Assembly: GCA_016933025.1 (NCBI GenBank)
Contig: JAFGBT010000009.1
Location: 62,001-126,000, forward strand
Length of the DNA stretch: 64,000 nt
Origin: Spirochaetota bacterium
GTDB taxonomy: Bacteria > Spirochaetota > UBA4802 > UBA5550
Reading direction: 5' to 3'
Under the pieces are notes generated by a model. That model was given only the letters and a program-made list of their open reading frames with translations, was not told the origin of the DNA and made no database searches. Shown one piece after another: positions 17,601 through 26,187 of the stretch. The stretch's first letter is position 1, and the number at the start of each line of letters is the position of its first letter. A program made the translations under genes and the position numbers.

Positions 17601-19151
17601 CGGCAGGCCATGGAGATATGAACTGGTGCCGCCGTTACCACTGCAAGGGGCATTGGGATACGGCTCATAATTACCGCTCGTCCCCGTGCTCAGACCTGAG
17701 ATCGGCCTGGTCTTATACCCGAAGGTGTAACCGCCGGTAATGGTGAGCATCATGTGGTCCAGCATCGACATGTTGAGCACCGAGCCGCTCCGTACCTGGC
17801 CGTAGGCGTTGTACTGGACAGCCTGCTTGAGCGACGGCTCAATCGCGTAATTCGCCTCATCGGAATAATCAATGCCCGACTTCTTGAGCTGGTACATGGC
17901 GCGCGTGAGCCACTCCACCGGGGAGCGCTGGTGGTTGGCGCTGTACACGATCGAGTAATCGGGGTCGGAAGCCCCTCCCGCCCGTTCGCGTATGAAGAGC
18001 TTGACCAGGCCCGGCCACAGCTCCTTCACGCCGTTGCGAAGCTCGGCGTTCACGTAACTGCTGGGAGTACCGCCGACCGGGTCGTTGTAATCTGTCGAGC
18101 TGCCGTATACAGCGCCTCCCACGGTAAAATAATCCTCGATGTTCATGAGAAGGCATTTGAGGTCCGAGAAGGGATAATAGATATCGGCGGGCGATCCCTG
18201 AAGAGCGGACACCAGTTTCCCGACCTGCTCCAGGATGCCGTAAATGTCCCCGCGCACGTCAGCGCCGTCCGTGGTATTGTTCGGCGAGATCATGTCGGTT
18301 ATCGCCTGCAGCAGGTAATCCATCCCCGACACCGCATTGCCGAGCTTTATGTCAATGGCGGTGGTCCCCGCCTGGTCCCAATTGAGCGGATCGTCAAAAT
18401 AGATATTGGAATTCGCCCGCATCATTATCTTGCCGAGGGCCTCCTGGAGGTTGTATACCAGCCAGGTGAGGTTCGGGTCTGTCGTGTCCGACAGGAACGC
18501 CCGAAGGTCGGTCATGATCTGCTGGATTAGCGCAGTCTGAACGTACGTATCGTCGGTATAATCGAGCACCTTGAAGAGCAGCTCAAAAATATCATACTTG
18601 AGATCGAGATCGCTGTCCCGTATCTTGTCCATGAACACGTACAGGTCGTCGATATAGCTGGCGCCCGTCCCTCCGTAGGGGGCCTCGTCCAGCGCGTCCT
18701 GGCCGATCACGTAGGACATGATGTTCTTCAGCGACTCCATGAGGCCGTAGGCGCCGTGCCCCATTTCCGCATAGGGAAGGTCGTTCGCCAGTGTGTCAAC
18801 AAGGTGCAACGCCCAGTAGACTTCATCCCGCTTGTTATTGGCATCAGCCTCGTCAATTATCAGCGCGAGCCGGTCGACGAACTGCTCGTAGGCGGTCGGG
18901 TCCAGCAGCATGAGCGCGGTCAGGCCGCCGGTCGGGTCAAAGGCGTCCAGCAGTGTCGACAGGGGCGATTCCGAGGGTATCGTGCCGGGATTGTTCGGCA
19001 AAAAGCCGAAGGGGTCGTAATCGGCACCGCCCGGAGCGGTGGAGCCGTTGTTGTTCTGGAATATCGGGAATTTATCATCCTCGGAACAGGCGGAGCCGAA
19101 TGCCATGACTGCCGCCACCATGAGGATCATTGTAATCTTGAGCAGCTTCAT
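14643..19151 (-). CDS. Giant lipoprotein, paralogue B (function unknown)
   Basis: A 1502-residue lipoprotein. I start at the ATG at 19151 because GGAGG lies just upstream and the result is a clean lipoprotein signal: MKLLKITMILMVAAVMAFGSAC with the acylated Cys at 22, then an acidic linker. The mature part is rich in Asn, Gly, Tyr and Asp and has no domain I recognise. It is a tandem paralogue of the next gene upstream; shared landmarks are a MYRN.QWL..EKKF.F.IP block, GY....AA...ESNG, YNYA....YP.R, and G.RWVPR. Many alpha-helical LL..L..L segments suggest a repeat-like helical scaffold. It follows its paralogue after 62 bases and shares its transcript. Confidence 0.8.
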   Translation of the reverse strand: MKLLKITMILMVAAVMAFGSACSEDDKFPIFQNNNGSTAPGGADYDPFGFLPNNPGTIPSESPLSTLLDAFDPTGGLTALMLLDPTAYEQFVDRLALIIDEADANNKRDEVYWALHLVDTLANDLPYAEMGHGAYGLMESLKNIMSYVIGQDALDEAPYGGTGASYIDDLYVFMDKIRDSDLDLKYDIFELLFKVLDYTDDTYVQTALIQQIMTDLRAFLSDTTDPNLTWLVYNLQEALGKIMMRANSNIYFDDPLNWDQAGTTAIDIKLGNAVSGMDYLLQAITDMISPNNTTDGADVRGDIYGILEQVGKLVSALQGSPADIYYPFSDLKCLLMNIEDYFTVGGAVYGSSTDYNDPVGGTPSSYVNAELRNGVKELWPGLVKLFIRERAGGASDPDYSIVYSANHQRSPVEWLTRAMYQLKKSGIDYSDEANYAIEPSLKQAVQYNAYGQVRSGSVLNMSMLDHMMLTITGGYTFGYKTRPISGLSTGTSGNYEPYPNAPCSGNGGTSSYLHGLPTGGILTINDTMYSVTNSGLNTVASALGSVDVLDVWSDSYNLGLANRTTQGSYNWRSSDPFDYDDDKTNYRFYIGYDYPALCLLPASAAGDVGIPQGGRTAIVPTTDTTGTDATNNDYRTYFPEVADGVGDLNTGTWIFSWIARACWDGAGPYYGTDGALTGVTNATLQDAGNCPTCPDWPGKGTAPFDVVFKPNGEAYAYIDRSGDPWLYYYPVSGNDVVDPDAAANSQRYNRYRDVCRSDYYMVQNGHNHGSSDIVGLGALGLVSSANATAYCVPPMNPDGDAFVEGTTGGDKYKLQPGNHDAQYFQIYETVVEWSNDDSPNPDDPSYPYRGNTKRQCATQEEAMYRNYQWLMLEKKFMFVIPLNLYARWGVMLGYSYLDSAAFIIIESNGVVGSTNAARGTANGRWLQLGDEGVGADNNSPADHRNYPDYGNSLRPGDARIMAFAYEYIAKEHMSGAMESSTTISNGTVDPNVVFGLLGNGHVMPDIVGSNIVPVARLGFVTPSTIPSSRFSIGSADWTNRNKLLPIFAALAGVMKDGTRYVAGSGNNYNYAGHHKYPLRELMENVLVPLSKPHMRVFNGDTTYGIRWVPRMIDETINNYNNSAYPSGTNPNFAYFMPNIYSGDQDPDYRPRASLRSLMSFLADSRTTTYADGLIPALADNNNRLVTRLLSLLQRLGNNETGSVYRDVAGGGLGILENFSRGLEQIFTSIQLSEGDLAANGYGYLNDSRYHWMYKSNGDRTTGALTPISIDLDVALNQLIGNNTDDENYGGISTFVDRHGPQGAGGPVPTGDWANYDRLLNALVALIGEPGTGAYDIMGSTDASTPGSVIRVMDKLLGSVAADENDVKALRHTLGVLMARYQGGNWEPSTAAESELYVMLNQLLPETLGAFDTHYGDFVVAFKSLLDYNLDSSMDPEALEYLIDLLVPGDSAEEIVNNMYNLLNRDAMFDPAYWTAGGYMDHATLIELAEICQDIIAINNLTP

Positions 19152-19213
19152 ATGTTCCTCCGAACACAGGGTAATGATGGAACGCATCAGCGACAGGATT
19201 GAGCGAACGATTT

Positions 19214-22200
19214 TCATAGCTGGCCTCCTGTCGAGAGAACAGTGCCCAGGGTCTTGTACGGATTGAATTCAATCGCCTCGCCCTCGTCCTCGAGTATGGA
19301 ATTATACGGTATCACGTACGATCCCGGACCCAGAAAAACAAGCCTGGTATACCAGTCCTTCCCGAGCATGTCGGCCATGTCGACCATCAGCTCTATCAGG
19401 CTGTTTTTCCCGAGCCAGAGGCTCGGGCTGTAGGGCGGATCGCCGGGGGCGACGCCGTACCACGGGTTGAAGAAAGGATCTTTAAGGAGCAGATCAAGCT
19501 CCGTGAACACCTGGGACCAGGAAGCGCTGGTGCTGAGGCCCGATACGGTCACAGGCATTATCCCGCCTTCCTGAAACAGGTTGTAGGCGACCAGCATGAG
19601 GTCCTCGTAATGGCCGTCAAACACCTCCATGATGTTCGGAAGATAATCGAAGAGAATGGCAGGGAGCTCGCCCGTGGTCTCCCACTGCAGGGTGCCGGAA
19701 TTATATTTCGCGAACAGGATGCCCAGGGTATGGCGTAGCGCCGTGAGCTGGTCGTCAGAGGCGTGCACGCGCGTCAGTATCTTGTTTAACAGATTAGCCA
19801 CATTGCCCATGGCGTAGTAGGCCGTCCCGTTGGGGCCGTCGTCCGCCAGAAGACTGCGCATGCCGTTCATCATCTTGTCGAAATTCGACCAGCCCCACGA
19901 TTCATTCTGGACAATCACGTAGGGCTGGGCGCCGGTCAACGCGCTGGCCGCGCTCAGGGTAAGCGTTGTCGCGTCATTTGAAACGATCGTCAGGGTCTCA
20001 GGAGCGCCGCTCCGGTCTCCAATGATTATCTTGTAGCCGGCATACTGGTCCTGAAGCCACGCGGCCGCGCTGTCCGTCAGGGTGTCGCCGAAAATCGCCG
20101 TTGTGGTGCCGCCGCGCACGGCAATCGGGAAATGCGCGTCGTAATAATCCTTCACCACGCCCGGTTCGCGGCGGTCAACCATGGCCGCGAGTCCCTTGCC
20201 CGGGACAAACGGTCCGGATATCACGTCGTCTTTGCCGATGACCTCATCGAGAAGCGAATCGATGTCTATGTCGGTCGCGCGCTTGCCGAACAGGAACTGC
20301 CTGTTGCTGTAATCAACCTCGGTATGGCCGAGGGCGATGGACTCGCCCGGCGTAACTTTCATGGAGGTCAGCAGCTGCTCGATGCCCCGGTAGATCTTTT
20401 TCCTTTTTTCAGGATCGACCACCGGGCCTTCGGCGCGCTGGAGCATGGCTATCAGCCTGGACACCGCCCTCGTTTCGGTCATGAGGGGGATTAGGCCGTT
20501 GTGCTGTCCCTGGTTGTTCTCCGTCAATACCGAGGTAAGGCTTTTGACGTCATACCTCGGCCTCAGGTCCACGGTGGCCGGATATATGGCGGCCGCGGGC
20601 GTAAGATAGGTCATCAGCGACTCGCTGAGGACTTCTCCTGAGTTCTGGCGCACCCGCGGCACCCAGCGAACGCCAAGGGGCTGATCGTTAATGACGCTTG
20701 ATTTTGCGGTTAAACCCTCGGCGCGCCACATGCGCGGCTTGGCAAGCGGGGGAATCAGGCCGGCCAGTACGGTCCTTATCGGGTAAATATGCTCGCTCTT
20801 TTCCGCATAGTTATAATTATTGCCGGTCGCGGCCGTCTTATAGTACGACCGCTCGTGAAGGTTCGCGACAGCGGCGACAACGACGGGGAACAACCTGCTC
20901 CTGTTTTCCCAGGCGTCGCTCCAGGTCGATCCGGAGGCGTCTGAGGCAAGGGTCGGCCCTTCCTGCATGAAGGCCATCCGGGACACGGGGCCGAAGTTCT
21001 GGCCGATGACATCCGGCAGCAGGTGGCCCTTCCCCAGGATGTTGGTCCAGATCAGGTCGACGGTTACCGCGGGGTCCTCCCTGCAGAACACCATTATTCG
21101 AAAATCGGCAGGCTCATGCGAATCGCCGAAATTGACGCTCTTGGCGCCCCATTGTCTTCTGGTCTGCTCCGCCGCGTCCACGACGCTCAGGCCTTCAGGA
21201 TCGGACAGGGCGGGATCGCCCGCGTTATAAAATGGGGTTTCCAGCGCCTGGATGTTCCAGCATCCAAGGCCCTTCTTCACGATATTGGTTTCATCATCCG
21301 GATCGTAGCCCGCGGGATAATTGGGATGGTAGCCCTTGTGGCCGTTCGCGAGACCAGCAAGGCCGTTCGACTCCACCACCAGGTACGCCGCCGAATTCAG
21401 GCCCAGGGACTCGATCCACATCGGTATTATAAATACGAATTTCTTTTCATTAATAAGCCACTGGAAGTTCCTGTACATCGCCTCTTCCTGAGTGGCGCAT
21501 TCGCGCGCCGAGCTCTTTTCCCAGACCTTTTCCCAGAACTCGAATTTCTGTGCGGAAACGGAAAGATCTCCCTCTTTCATCCGGTATTTATCTGTGCCGG
21601 CGGTCCCGATCAGGTAATCGCTGGCGCTTCCATTTACGGGGGCGGGGCAGTATTTTTCAAGGAAGCCCACCTTGGTCAGGTAATAGTCGGAATCCAGTTT
21701 TTCGCGATACCTGTTCCAGCGCTGGCCCGCGGACTCGGGATCGGCCGCGTCCATCCCGCACGCGGCGTCGACGGGATACACGTAGGTCCAGGTGCTCGGG
21801 TCGGAGGAGGGCTTGGTCACGTTCGCGTACACCGCGCCGCCTGGACGGTAATAGGTGTACACGTTGCCCGCATTGCTTGCTCCGGCGGTCGAATAGTAGG
21901 GCCCCTCGCCTTCCCAGCAGACGCGGGCGATCATGCCCATCATGACCGCAGCGGTGTTGAGCTCGCCGATGCCGTTCGCCACCTTCGGGAAATACGAGCG
22001 GTAATCGTTGACGGATTCATCTGTGCCGGTCTCGTGAACTTCTTCGTCTACCCCGTCTCCATCATAGTCAATGTTGGTTACCGTGCTTGTTTCGGGAACG
22101 CCTATAGCTTCACCGCCGTTGGGAATACCGGCATCGCCCGCGCATGCCGCGGGCAGGAGAAGGAAGGCCGGGAAATCGTACCCCATGAAGAAGCGGTGGT

Positions 22201-23848
22201 CCCCTGCTTTCAGGTCATTTCCGGTGAAGGTCCCGGAGCTCCTCCCGATATGGCCGCCGTCCTTGGCGTCGGCGGGAGCGTAGCCGCCCTGCTCTTTTCT
22301 CTTGTCAAGCGCCAATGTGTAGGCGTTGAGTGTAAGAAAATCGCTGCTCCTCAGGTTGTACATCGAATCATTGAGTGTCAAAACGCCGTTTGTCGCAACC
22401 CCGTGACCATGATAATGGTTTTCGACCGGATCATGGACGTCGGTGAGGACTGTCTTGTACCCGAAATTATAGGATACCGACAGCGTGAACAGGAGGTGAT
22501 CGAGATATGAGACGTCTGTTGCGCGCCGGTCTTCGCCGACGCCGTTTAACTCGACCATCTGTTTCAACGAATCTTCAAGGGCGTAGTCATCGTCACCGTA
22601 ATCTATGCCGGCGTTCAGGAGCTGGCCCAGCGACGCGCCGATAGCCTCCAGGGGGGACTTGCCGTCGGGATCGTACAATATCGAATAATCGGCTCCCGGC
22701 TCTCCCGTCTCCTGGGAACGGATCATGAGAAGCTGGAGGGCCGGCCACAGCTCTTTGACCCCATTCGTCAATTCAGTGTCGAAGTAAATATCAGCTGTAT
22801 AGTGATCGGTATACGTAAGACTCTGGTCACGATGGTATTCATTGTTGTTGCCGGGGGATACGGCGCCGTACTGAGCGCCTCCAATCGTGAAATAATCCTC
22901 AAGATTGCAGAGGAGCTCCTTCAAAACTGTCCCGAAGAGCTTGCCGTTCGCGTCCTTCGAGGTGAGCCTCCCCGCTTCTATCAGAACATCGACGAGATAA
23001 TCGGTCACCTCCGAGTCCTCCGCCGCCACGGCGTTGAGGCCCTGAAGGAGCAGGTCAATCCCCTCCACGGTATTGCCGAGAAACGTGTTGCCCGCGCCCG
23101 GAGCGTCCGCGGCGCCCGTTATATCCATGTAGCTGTCATTGATCAGAAGCATTTTAGCCAGCGCTCCCTGTATCAGGGGGAGAAAATATTGAAGATTCTG
23201 CGCCTGATCGGGATCAAGCGGATCGACCGGATCCGGCGCGCCGCCCGCGACATCCCACTTCTTCTCCGCGAGCATGTACTTGAGCTGCTCGGTAATTGTG
23301 GTGATCTCTCCCTCATGCACTCTATTGATATACCCGAGCAGTCCGCTCACCACCGGCATGAGGTCGGCGCTCAGGTTCGCGTTGGTATCCGAAAGGTCGT
23401 CCATGAAGCTCACGAAATTATCGTAATACTTGTCGGGGTTGATGAGATCCAGCTCTTCGTCAAGGTCATCCTGGTCGACGATCCTGTTCATGATTGCCCC
23501 CAGACCTTCGAGCGTATCGAAGAGGGGCCTGCTTGGATCGGCAGGAGAGTGGGGAGCAGTGATTACTTCAAGAAGCACCAGGTCATCCAGCAGTCCCAGC
23601 ACCCTCTGTAACGTCGGCACCGGCGTGTCGGCAATCAGGGCCCTGAGGCCCTCATTGAACACATTATCCTCAACCTTGTCCCAGGCATCGGTTATTGCCG
23701 GATAACCATCGAATATATCGAACAGTTTAAATCCATTATATGATGGGTCGTTCTGGCTAAACCATTTATCTTTCTCAGAAGAGCATGATGAAAAACTTAC
23801 CAGAGCCACCATGCACATAATAAAAAGAAAATATTTACCGATCTTCAT
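19214..23848 (-). CDS. Giant lipoprotein, paralogue A (function unknown)
   Basis: A 1544-residue lipoprotein beginning MKIGKYFLFIMCMVALVSFSSC (Cys at 22 as lipid site); the ATG at 23848 is chosen for GGGAGGAG just upstream. It aligns over its full length with the downstream paralogue (for example LDHLLFTLSVSYNFGYKTVL, YRNFQWLINEKKFVFIIP, GVRWVPR). It carries an extra segment of about 70 residues near 1240-1312 that the paralogue lacks, rich in Thr and Ala with the pattern TLTDSAAAWLQDQYAGYKI and ETLTIVSNDATTLTLS. This resembles a small beta module seen in various tail-fibre and surface proteins. Location is probably the periplasm or outer-membrane surface. No function is known to me. Confidence 0.8.
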   Translation of the reverse strand: MKIGKYFLFIMCMVALVSFSSCSSEKDKWFSQNDPSYNGFKLFDIFDGYPAITDAWDKVEDNVFNEGLRALIADTPVPTLQRVLGLLDDLVLLEVITAPHSPADPSRPLFDTLEGLGAIMNRIVDQDDLDEELDLINPDKYYDNFVSFMDDLSDTNANLSADLMPVVSGLLGYINRVHEGEITTITEQLKYMLAEKKWDVAGGAPDPVDPLDPDQAQNLQYFLPLIQGALAKMLLINDSYMDITGAADAPGAGNTFLGNTVEGIDLLLQGLNAVAAEDSEVTDYLVDVLIEAGRLTSKDANGKLFGTVLKELLCNLEDYFTIGGAQYGAVSPGNNNEYHRDQSLTYTDHYTADIYFDTELTNGVKELWPALQLLMIRSQETGEPGADYSILYDPDGKSPLEAIGASLGQLLNAGIDYGDDDYALEDSLKQMVELNGVGEDRRATDVSYLDHLLFTLSVSYNFGYKTVLTDVHDPVENHYHGHGVATNGVLTLNDSMYNLRSSDFLTLNAYTLALDKRKEQGGYAPADAKDGGHIGRSSGTFTGNDLKAGDHRFFMGYDFPAFLLLPAACAGDAGIPNGGEAIGVPETSTVTNIDYDGDGVDEEVHETGTDESVNDYRSYFPKVANGIGELNTAAVMMGMIARVCWEGEGPYYSTAGASNAGNVYTYYRPGGAVYANVTKPSSDPSTWTYVYPVDAACGMDAADPESAGQRWNRYREKLDSDYYLTKVGFLEKYCPAPVNGSASDYLIGTAGTDKYRMKEGDLSVSAQKFEFWEKVWEKSSARECATQEEAMYRNFQWLINEKKFVFIIPMWIESLGLNSAAYLVVESNGLAGLANGHKGYHPNYPAGYDPDDETNIVKKGLGCWNIQALETPFYNAGDPALSDPEGLSVVDAAEQTRRQWGAKSVNFGDSHEPADFRIMVFCREDPAVTVDLIWTNILGKGHLLPDVIGQNFGPVSRMAFMQEGPTLASDASGSTWSDAWENRSRLFPVVVAAVANLHERSYYKTAATGNNYNYAEKSEHIYPIRTVLAGLIPPLAKPRMWRAEGLTAKSSVINDQPLGVRWVPRVRQNSGEVLSESLMTYLTPAAAIYPATVDLRPRYDVKSLTSVLTENNQGQHNGLIPLMTETRAVSRLIAMLQRAEGPVVDPEKRKKIYRGIEQLLTSMKVTPGESIALGHTEVDYSNRQFLFGKRATDIDIDSLLDEVIGKDDVISGPFVPGKGLAAMVDRREPGVVKDYYDAHFPIAVRGGTTTAIFGDTLTDSAAAWLQDQYAGYKIIIGDRSGAPETLTIVSNDATTLTLSAASALTGAQPYVIVQNESWGWSNFDKMMNGMRSLLADDGPNGTAYYAMGNVANLLNKILTRVHASDDQLTALRHTLGILFAKYNSGTLQWETTGELPAILFDYLPNIMEVFDGHYEDLMLVAYNLFQEGGIMPVTVSGLSTSASWSQVFTELDLLLKDPFFNPWYGVAPGDPPYSPSLWLGKNSLIELMVDMADMLGKDWYTRLVFLGPGSYVIPYNSILEDEGEAIEFNPYKTLGTVLSTGGQL

Positions 23849-23888
23849 CTCTCCTCCCAGCACACATTATTTATCAAGTAGTTAAACC

Positions 23889-23921
23889 ATTATAATTATA
23901 AAACCGTCCGGACGGTTTTAT
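23889..23921 (-). promoter_or_regulatory. Promoter -10 boxes overlapped by perfect palindromic operator (TetR-type)
   Basis: A perfect 24-bp palindrome spans 23898-23921, with core AAACCGTCCGGACGGTTT. On the minus strand it is followed immediately by two adjacent TATAAT hexamers (23895-23900 and 23889-23894), about 41 bases before the lipoprotein ATG. A palindrome of this size and form placed against the -10 boxes is what TetR/AcrR-family repressors use. It has no spacer loop, so it is a poor terminator. No TetR gene lies in the window. Confidence 0.6.
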
Positions 23922-24284
23922 TTAAGTAATATTAAAAAAATTTGCGATTCATCTTCCATCACATAACTCACATTTCAACGTAAACAATATATATTTGTAT
24001 CTATGATAAGGCGAGAAAATATTCAAAAACTTAACCCACTCAGGCTTATTTTATAGCTTATTATTACAATAAACGCCTTGAGAACGATATTATGTCTACA
24101 ATTTTTTATCAAAAACAATTCATTAAAATTGATGTTAAATTACCCGGGCCGCTTGATTTTTGCAATTATAAAAAACCGACATGCCAGTTTTTTTAAGCTA
24201 AACAATTTGAGTTATGTTCGGGAGAAATCGGTCGACATCCAATCCTATTCTGGCTTCCCGGTTGTTCCGGACCGACCTGCCCTT

Positions 24285-24364
24285 GGGGTCAAAGTAACTT
24301 GTATTACCGATTGTTATCGGTTATCTACAATATACGACGAGTCGCTTAGCTTTACTCTGACCCC
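24285..24364. repeat. Inverted pair of GGGGTCAGAGTAAA repeat
   Basis: GGGGTCAAAGTAA (24285-24297) faces TTTACTCTGACCCC (24351-24364) with one mismatch across 53 bases. The interior holds the short palindrome ACCGATTGTTATCGGT. The unit lies 36 bases past the end of pyrG. Confidence 0.6.
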
Positions 24365-24400
24365 GTACATATAAAAGTATGGAGAGAAAAACCCGTGTTT

Positions 24401-26038
24401 TCACCTGGATGGATTTGACTTCTCTCGATATTCTATCGAAGCCCTTATGAAGTCCCTGAATAGAGGATGCGGATCAGTCGGTTTGGATTTAAACTCCGGA
24501 TGAAACTGCGTCGCTATAAACCATGGATGGTTGGGGAGTTCTATTGTTTCAACAAGGTTTACTGCCGGATTTGTCCCGCCGAACACCATGCCGCCCTTCT
24601 CGTACGCCTCCCGGTACCTGTTGGTGAATTCATAACGGTGACGGTGGCGCTCCATGACCAATTCCTTTCCATAAATTGCCCTTACCCGCGTGCCATCGCC
24701 CAGCCGGCAGGGATATGCGCCGAGTCGCATGGTGCCTCCCTTCTCGAGGACAATCTCCTGGTCTTCAAGGAGCGATATGACCGGGTGCGGCGTGCCGGGG
24801 TCGAACTCCTTTGAATTCGCTCCGGTCAGCCCACACATGGCACGCCCGAACTCGATTACCGCGCACTGGAGTCCAAGGCATATCCCGAAGAAGGGCATAC
24901 CCTTTGTTCGCGCGCGCGATATGGCCATGATCTTCCCCTCTATGCCTCGATCACCGAACCCCCCTGGCACCAGGATGCCGTCGACTTCCTGAAATATCTC
25001 TTCAACGAGCTCCGATGTCTTTTCGAGATCCTCCGAATCAACGCGCACGATGTCAAGACGCGCATTGTTGGCGGCAGCTCCGTGGATGATCGCCTCGTAA
25101 ATCGACCGATACGAATCCTGAAGCGAAATGTACTTCCCGACCACCGCAATGCGCACCTCTTGCGTCGGATTCAGCAGGGATTTCATGAATTTGTCCCACG
25201 CGGGAACGCTGAAGCGCTTAACGTCCATCTTGAAGTGCTCCAGCACGATGCTATCATACTCGTTTTCATGGAACATGAACGGTATCTGGTATATTGAACC
25301 CTTGATGTCAGGGGCGGATATGACATTCCTCTCGGAGACGTTGCAGAAAAGAGCAATCTTGCTCTTCAGGTCGGCAGAGAGCGGTTGGGAAGAACGACAG
25401 AGGAGAATATCGGGGATTATCCCAAGCTCCATCAACTCCTTTACGGAGTGCTGTGTCGGCTTGGTCTTCTGCTCACCTGCCCCTGAAAGCGTTGGAACCA
25501 GCGTGAGGTGGACATTCAGGACGCGGTTTGAGCCGAGCTCCTGTCGTATCTGCCGTATCGCCTCGAGGAACGGTATCGACTCTATATCGCCAACTGTACC
25601 GCCGATCTCGACCATCACGAAGTCAAGGTCATACGCCGCTGCGACGTTGTAGATCCGGCTTTTGATTTCATCGGTGATGTGCGGGATCACCTGGACGGTA
25701 CGGCCAAGATAGTCACCTCTCCGCTCTCTCTGGATAACCGCATGGTATATCTGGCCCGTAGTAACTGAATTCTTCCTGGTGTATTCCCCGCTGGTGAAAC
25801 GCTCATAGTACCCGAGGTCAAGGTCGGTTTCAGCCCCATCCTCGGTTACATACACCTCTCCATGCTGAAATGGGCTCATCGTCCCCGGATCAATATTCAG
25901 GTAGGGATCCATTTTAATAATTGACACGTTGCATCCGTGGCCTTCGAGGAGGAGGCCGAGGGAGGCTATTGAGATGCCCTTGCCCAGGGAGGAACAGACA
26001 CCGCCGGTCACGAATATGAATTTTGTATTGATATTCAT
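24401..26038 (-). CDS. pyrG: CTP synthase
   Basis: A full-length (545 residues) CTP synthase that aminates UTP to CTP with glutamine nitrogen. The N-terminal synthetase domain has KFIFVTGGVCSSLGKGI and KMDPYLNIDPGTMSPFQHGEV. The C-terminal class I glutamine amidotransferase has the nucleophile Cys in FFGICLGLQ and the His-Glu pair in ATQFHPEFKSKP. It is a monocistronic unit bordered by repeat copies on both sides. Confidence 0.97.
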   Translation of the reverse strand: MNINTKFIFVTGGVCSSLGKGISIASLGLLLEGHGCNVSIIKMDPYLNIDPGTMSPFQHGEVYVTEDGAETDLDLGYYERFTSGEYTRKNSVTTGQIYHAVIQRERRGDYLGRTVQVIPHITDEIKSRIYNVAAAYDLDFVMVEIGGTVGDIESIPFLEAIRQIRQELGSNRVLNVHLTLVPTLSGAGEQKTKPTQHSVKELMELGIIPDILLCRSSQPLSADLKSKIALFCNVSERNVISAPDIKGSIYQIPFMFHENEYDSIVLEHFKMDVKRFSVPAWDKFMKSLLNPTQEVRIAVVGKYISLQDSYRSIYEAIIHGAAANNARLDIVRVDSEDLEKTSELVEEIFQEVDGILVPGGFGDRGIEGKIMAISRARTKGMPFFGICLGLQCAVIEFGRAMCGLTGANSKEFDPGTPHPVISLLEDQEIVLEKGGTMRLGAYPCRLGDGTRVRAIYGKELVMERHRHRYEFTNRYREAYEKGGMVFGGTNPAVNLVETIELPNHPWFIATQFHPEFKSKPTDPHPLFRDFIRASIEYREKSNPSR

Positions 26039-26170
26039 TGTTCTGGCGGGACCTCCAAGCAGTCAGTACTAATTATGTTAAATCTGACATAATTCACGAA
26101 AATATGTAAATACAAAAACAGGGTTCAATTGTTAAGAACCTGTTAATTTTTCAAAAATGTCGGATCGGGA

Positions 26171-26185
26171 TTTACTCTGACACCG
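26171..26185 (-). repeat. GGTGTCAGAGTAAA repeat copy
   Basis: A single copy reading GGTGTCAGAGTAAA on the minus strand, 3 bases beyond the stop codon of the ribbon-helix-helix gene. It is the GTGTC variant also found at 58112, 58171 and 58196. Confidence 0.6.
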
Positions 26186-26187
26186 CA

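Larger units (their letters stand above)
23849..24400. other. Non-coding region between giant lipoprotein genes and pyrG
   Basis: This AT-rich stretch of about 550 bases contains the palindromic operator, the hairpin ACCGATTGTTATCGGT at 24306-24321 and an inverted pair of the GGGGTCAGAGTAAA repeat (24285-24297 and 24351-24364). An open frame at 24078-24374 has no ribosome binding site and ends inside the repeat; I do not consider it a gene. Confidence 0.6.

Noticed and set aside
21023..22510. Plus-strand open frame of about 495 codons opposite giant lipoprotein A
   Set aside because: It lies wholly antisense to a gene with good signal peptide, ribosome site and paralogy; its sequence is Arg/Gly/Val-rich noise without domains.
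24078..24374. 98-codon plus-strand frame in the gap before pyrG
   Set aside because: No ribosome site; composition is that of AT-rich intergenic DNA and it ends within the dispersed repeat.
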